The position numbers and the translations under genes are program-made. Under the pieces are notes generated by a model. It worked only from the letters and a program-made list of their open reading frames with translations. It did not search any database and was not told where the DNA came from. This document shows positions 5,041 through 8,259 of a stretch of 8,259 nt of DNA, piece after piece (within the stretch, counting starts at the first letter, position 1; the number at the start of each line of letters is the position of its first letter). This stretch comes from Bacillota bacterium (GTDB taxonomy: Bacteria > Bacillota > Clostridia > Lachnospirales > Lachnospiraceae): assembly GCA_009177215.1 (NCBI GenBank), contig WFLY01000085.1, forward strand, positions 1,987 through 10,245. Reading direction: 5' to 3'.

Positions 5041-5828
5041 ACAAGGATAAAAGTATCGGTGTCATCACTCCCTTTGTAAACCAGAAAAAGCTGATAGAAG
5101 ATGCTATAAAGCGTGAAAATCTTAAAAACGTAGCCTGCGGAACGGTTCATGCTTTTCAGGGCGACGAAAAGGATGTGGTGTTGTTTTCTACTGCGATTAC
5201 CGACCAGACTCAGGCGGGAACCTATGAATGGCTGAAAAATAATAAGGAGCTTATCAATGTGGCGACCTCCAGAGCAAGAGAAAAACTGATTGTGCTTTCG
5301 GATTCCAAGAATCTGGCGCGGCTGCATCAGAAGGACAGTGAGGACGATTTATTTGAGCTTGTGGAATATGTGAGAAAGAACGGACAATCTCAAGTGACTA
5401 AAAAGCGTGCCAACTCCAGAGCCTTGGGAGTAAAGCCTTTCAGCACGGCAACGGAGGAAGCCTTTTTAAAGAACCTGAATCATGCGCTGGAAAATATATG
5501 GCTGTTCCAGAGCCGTTATAGCATACAGAAGGAAGTGGCGATTGCACAGGTATTTCAAACCAATATCGGATATCATGACCTGTTTTATTCGGGGCGTTTT
5601 GATTTCGTAGTGTATGAACGACAGGGGCAGACTGACATTCCGGTGCTGGCAATAGAGCTGGACGGTAAGGAGCACTTTGAGGATGAGGTGGTAAAGAACC
5701 GTGACCGGAAGAAAAACGAAATTTGCCGCGCCCACAATCTACAGATTATACGTGTGGAAAATTCCTATGCAAGACGTTATAATCATATTAAAGAAATTTT
5801 GATGAATTATTTTTCGGTTAAACATTAA
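4941..5828 (+). pseudogene. 3' fragment of the same helicase with a C-terminal PD-(D/E)XK-like nuclease domain
   Basis: The frame offset by one base from the 5' fragment stays open from about 4941 to the stop at 5826-5828. It reads IYKTFLACDAVLLHNHYRC (motif IV-like), then jumps from CNHKII directly to RYACLNKDKSIGVITPF, so a middle stretch found in homologues (tens of residues) is missing. Intact motif V (GTVHAFQGDE) and motif VI (NVATSRAREKL) follow. The last about 130 residues form a separate domain with FDFVVY (Asp codon 5601-5603) and AIELDGKEH (Glu 5655-5657, Asp 5661-5663, Lys 5667-5669), the spacing of DUF2726/restriction-endonuclease-like proteins. The only usable internal start is GTG 5175 (217 residues), with no good ribosome site, so an independent protein is possible but unlikely. 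The remaining parts show no stop codons, so decay was by deletions rather than point mutations. Confidence 0.8.
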
Positions 5829-5843
5829 AAATGATTATTTAAT

Positions 5844-5859
5844 TGGCAGATGTCTGCCA
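5844..5859. other. Short inverted repeat after the helicase remnant
   Basis: TGGCAG (5844-5849) and CTGCCA (5854-5859) form a 6-bp stem with loop ATGT, 15 nt after the stop codon. No T-run follows, so a terminator is not supported. It could be a small operator or a chance palindrome. Confidence 0.3.
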
Positions 5860-5898
5860 GAGCGATCACCGATACTAACACATGGGGATGGAGTAAAG

Positions 5899-5930
5899 GT
5901 TGAATAAAAATGCGTATTCAACTATTGATT
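5899..5930 (+). repeat. Leader repeat, 5' hairpin module, recQ copy
   Basis: GTTGAATA (5899-5906) pairs with TATTCAAC (5915-5922) around an 8-nt loop, followed by TATTGATT. It is identical to 399-430 at 30 of 32 positions and has the same orientation relative to the downstream gene. Only one base (5931) separates it from the start-site module, against 117 bases in the tspO leader. Confidence 0.8.
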
Positions 5931-5931
5931 T

Positions 5932-5970
5932 GAGTGCGCCGCAACGCGCAGATGGGTATAAGAATGAATA
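5932..5970 (+). repeat. Leader repeat, start-site module, recQ copy (hairpin, ribosome site, ATGAATA)
   Basis: GTGCG (5934-5938) pairs with CGCGC (5945-5949), including one T-G wobble; the loop is extended by the unpaired C5939/A5944 around CGCA. Then AGATGGG and the recQ ATG at 5964 follow, with 14 nt between stem and ATG as in the tspO copy. The last seven bases are the first codons of recQ, so the module overlaps coding sequence. Confidence 0.75.
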
Positions 5971-8259
5971 AATACCGGATATTAAAACAATACTTCGGCT
6001 ATGATTCTTTTAGGGAAGGGCAGGAGTTTATTATTGATACTATTTTAGGCGGCGGGGATGTGCTTGGAATCATGCCTACCGGAGCGGGAAAATCACTGTG
6101 CTATCAGGTGCCGGCGCTTTTGCTTCCCGGCATTACCGTGGTGGTATCGCCTTTGATTTCCCTGATGAACGATCAGGTACGTGCCTTGAATGAAGCGGGG
6201 GTTCATGCTGCTTATATCAATAGTACGCTGACGGATACGCAGGTGTCCAAGGCTTTGCTATATGCGGCGCAGGGAAAGTATAAAATTATTTACGTGGCGC
6301 CGGAGCGGTTGAATACTTATGAATTTATGCAGTTTGTGAGCCGCGGGGATATTTCCATGGTGACGGTGGACGAGGCGCACTGTATTTCCCAGTGGGGGCA
6401 GGATTTCCGCCCCAGCTACTTAAAAATCATTGATTTTATACGTGCCTTGAAGAAAAGACCTGTTATCAGCGCCTTTACGGCGACGGCAACAAAGGAGGTA
6501 AGGGAGGATATTCTCTGCGTGTTGGGGCTTCAAAATCCTCAGCTGCTTGTGACGGGCTTTGACAGAAAGAATCTTTTTTTCTCGGTGGAGCGCCCCCGTC
6601 ACAAGGACAGCTTTCTTAAGAATTATCTGGAGGAGCACAGGGAGGAGAGCGGTATCATCTATTGTGCTACCAGAAAGAACGTGGACAAGCTGTACGACCT
6701 TTTGGGAGAAGCCGGTTTCCCGGTGACGGAGTATCATGCGGGGTTGAGCAGTGAAAGCCGTAAGGAAAATCAAGAGGATTTTATTTACGACAGGAAGCCC
6801 GTTATGATAGCTACCAATGCCTTCGGCATGGGAATTGATAAGTCCAATGTGCGCTATGTGATCCATTACAACATGCCCCAGAATCTGGAAAACTATTATC
6901 AGGAGGCGGGAAGAGCAGGGCGTGACCAAGAAGCGGCGGAATGTATTTTGTTGTATTCGCCTCAGGATATCGTAATCAACAGATTTTTGTTAGAGAGTAA
7001 GGAGCTTAGCACGGAGCTGTCACCGGAGGAAGCCGATTTGGTCAGGGAGAGGGATGAAGTAAGGCTTCGTGTGATGACAACCTATTGCACTACCACGAAA
7101 TGCCTTAGAGAGTATATTCTGCGCTATTTTGGGGAACTGGATGCCACATCTTGCGGGAACTGTTCCAATTGTCTGCGAGAGTATGAGGAAGAGGATGTTA
7201 CAAGTAAGGCTTATCAGGTAATCGGCTGTGTGCTGGAGCTTAGGCAGCGGTTCGGCATCAATGTGGTAGTCGGAACCCTTCAAGGCAAGAATAATGCAAA
7301 GCTGAGAGAATATGGTGTACAGCAATATGAAGCCTACGGCAAATTGCAGGAATGCAGTGAAGAAAAGCTGAAGCAGATTATCAATCAGTTACTTCAGGAG
7401 GATATGTTAAGACTCACCACGGACAAGTACTCTCTGGTAAAGGTGACTGCTTCGGGGATGGCATTTTGGAGGGATGCTGGCGGCATAGCCGAGAATGCGA
7501 CTAAGAGCGCTTCTCCCATTGTGATAAGGAACATTAAGGAATCGTCAGACTTTGAAGGTGAAGCAGGACAGGCGTATGAGGAACAGGAACGTAAGGCACA
7601 GACAAAGAGCGCAGGAAACCGTAAGCGGATTTCTGATATCTTGAATTCCAGAGGGCTTGATTTGTTTGAGGCATTGCGGAGCCTGCGCACTCAAATAGCA
7701 AAAGAAGAAGGAATGCCGCCGTACATAATTTTCAGTGACAGAACCTTATTGGATATGTGCATGAAAATGCCCCTTAGTGAAGAGGATATGTTGAATGTAA
7801 ACGGCGTGGGGCAGAATAAATGCCACAAATACGGTGAAAGGTTCCTTCAGGAAATAAACAGCTTTACAGGCGGCAGGAAGGAAAAATTATATTTCGGCGA
7901 CAGGGAAGAAAGTTTGATTGGTTCCTCTGGCAGACTGACCGGTAAAAAGAAGGCGAAATCGGAGTTTATCCTGACAAGGCAGCAGGCAAGGCAATTTGTA
8001 TACAGGGAAAGGTATCTTGCCGCAGAGCTTGCGGCTGACTTAAGCAGTCTGGTAGACGGCAGCGAGGTAAGGAAGCTTACGGGGAAGGCGGTTTTTTCCT
8101 ATGTTCAGAGCCTTGGCTACGCAGATGAGAAGTATTTTGACGGCAGATGGCACAAGGTAGTCTCGGAGGAAGGCAGCCGTCATGGTCTGGAGCTGGGGGA
8201 TAGAATCAGTCAGGCGGGAACGGTTTATGAGGATTTGTATTATAAGGAAGCCGCACAGC
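5964..8259 (+). CDS. recQ: ATP-dependent DNA helicase RecQ (C-terminus beyond the window)
   Basis: 765 codons are present with no stop. RecQ unwinds DNA 3' to 5' in recombination and repair. In order: the RecQ-specific motif 0 around FGYDSFREGQE (11-21), Walker A TGAGKS (39-44, K43), DEAH at 136-139, ATNAFGMGIDKSNVRYVIHY, and motif VI QEAGRAGRD (313-321). Next is a zinc module whose cysteines fall at 380, 397, 400 and 403, the E. coli RecQ positions, then a winged-helix RQC region to about 500, a charged linker, and an HRDC domain at about 563-640 ending in the NVNGVGQNKC hairpin. A further 125 residues after HRDC look like an extra helix-turn-helix region resembling the RQC-minor domains of Firmicutes RecQ proteins; its typical C-terminal pattern is reached at the edge, so the stop is probably close by. 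ATG 5964 is the only good start; its ribosome site (GGG, 7 nt) is weak, and a hairpin precedes it. Confidence 0.96.
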   Translation, partial: MNKYRILKQYFGYDSFREGQEFIIDTILGGGDVLGIMPTGAGKSLCYQVPALLLPGITVVVSPLISLMNDQVRALNEAGVHAAYINSTLTDTQVSKALLYAAQGKYKIIYVAPERLNTYEFMQFVSRGDISMVTVDEAHCISQWGQDFRPSYLKIIDFIRALKKRPVISAFTATATKEVREDILCVLGLQNPQLLVTGFDRKNLFFSVERPRHKDSFLKNYLEEHREESGIIYCATRKNVDKLYDLLGEAGFPVTEYHAGLSSESRKENQEDFIYDRKPVMIATNAFGMGIDKSNVRYVIHYNMPQNLENYYQEAGRAGRDQEAAECILLYSPQDIVINRFLLESKELSTELSPEEADLVRERDEVRLRVMTTYCTTTKCLREYILRYFGELDATSCGNCSNCLREYEEEDVTSKAYQVIGCVLELRQRFGINVVVGTLQGKNNAKLREYGVQQYEAYGKLQECSEEKLKQIINQLLQEDMLRLTTDKYSLVKVTASGMAFWRDAGGIAENATKSASPIVIRNIKESSDFEGEAGQAYEEQERKAQTKSAGNRKRISDILNSRGLDLFEALRSLRTQIAKEEGMPPYIIFSDRTLLDMCMKMPLSEEDMLNVNGVGQNKCHKYGERFLQEINSFTGGRKEKLYFGDREESLIGSSGRLTGKKKAKSEFILTRQQARQFVYRERYLAAELAADLSSLVDGSEVRKLTGKAVFSYVQSLGYADEKYFDGRWHKVVSEEGSRHGLELGDRISQAGTVYEDLYYKEAAQ

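Noticed and set aside
5900..5928. TTGAAT-17 nt-TATTGA within the recQ leader repeat as a promoter
   Set aside because: The -10 match is poor and the tspO copy does not keep it, whereas the inverted repeat is kept; an RNA or DNA hairpin is the better reading.
399..5970. The paired repeats as ends of a composite transposon or as a CRISPR array
   Set aside because: The copies are direct, have no transposase between them and flank ordinary housekeeping genes; two copies 5.4 kb apart do not make a CRISPR array.
6420..6929. Minus-strand open frame inside recQ
   Set aside because: It is fully antisense to conserved RecQ helicase motifs and has no sign of independent coding.

Overview
The window looks like chromosome from a low-to-mid GC Gram-positive bacterium, most likely a Clostridia member of the Lachnospiraceae type. 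This is inferred from strong AGGAGG-type ribosome sites, U-tailed and A/T-flanked hairpins, and protein families typical of that group (an NSS transporter, a eukaryote-like OGG glycosylase, a RecQ with a long C-terminal extension). No taxonomic search was run.

Layout. A small helical protein on the minus strand runs off the left edge. A 322-nt divergent intergenic region follows, whose right half (399-579) is a highly structured leader to a TspO/MBR membrane protein. Next come an NSS-family Na+-coupled amino-acid transporter and, 12 nt later, an OGG-type 8-oxoguanine DNA glycosylase whose stop codon lies inside a terminator hairpin. After two consecutive hairpins there is a short unrecognised protein closed by a strong terminator, then a candidate promoter and a single-pass membrane protein with 12-residue repeats. 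A remnant of a large superfamily 1 helicase with a C-terminal nuclease-like domain follows, broken by several internal deletions. The right end is a nearly complete RecQ helicase that continues past the window.

Functional theme. The DNA-repair genes (ogg, recQ, the helicase remnant) lie near each other, but terminators and intervening genes show they are not one operon. Only transporter plus ogg, and perhaps membrane protein plus helicase remnant, have spacing that suggests co-transcription.

Most unusual signal. tspO and recQ, unrelated genes about 5.4 kb apart, share a two-part upstream element: a 32-nt hairpin module (30/32 identical) and a 39-nt module (31/39 identical) that contains a hairpin, the ribosome site and the start ATGAATA. 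In the recQ copy the modules are 1 nt apart. In the tspO copy a 117-nt, heavily base-paired block lies exactly between them. The helicase remnant starts with a third hairpin/ribosome-site/ATGAATA arrangement of the same geometry but different stem sequence. Base changes between the two related stems mostly preserve pairing, so this looks like an RNA-level, mobile or modular 5' leader family.
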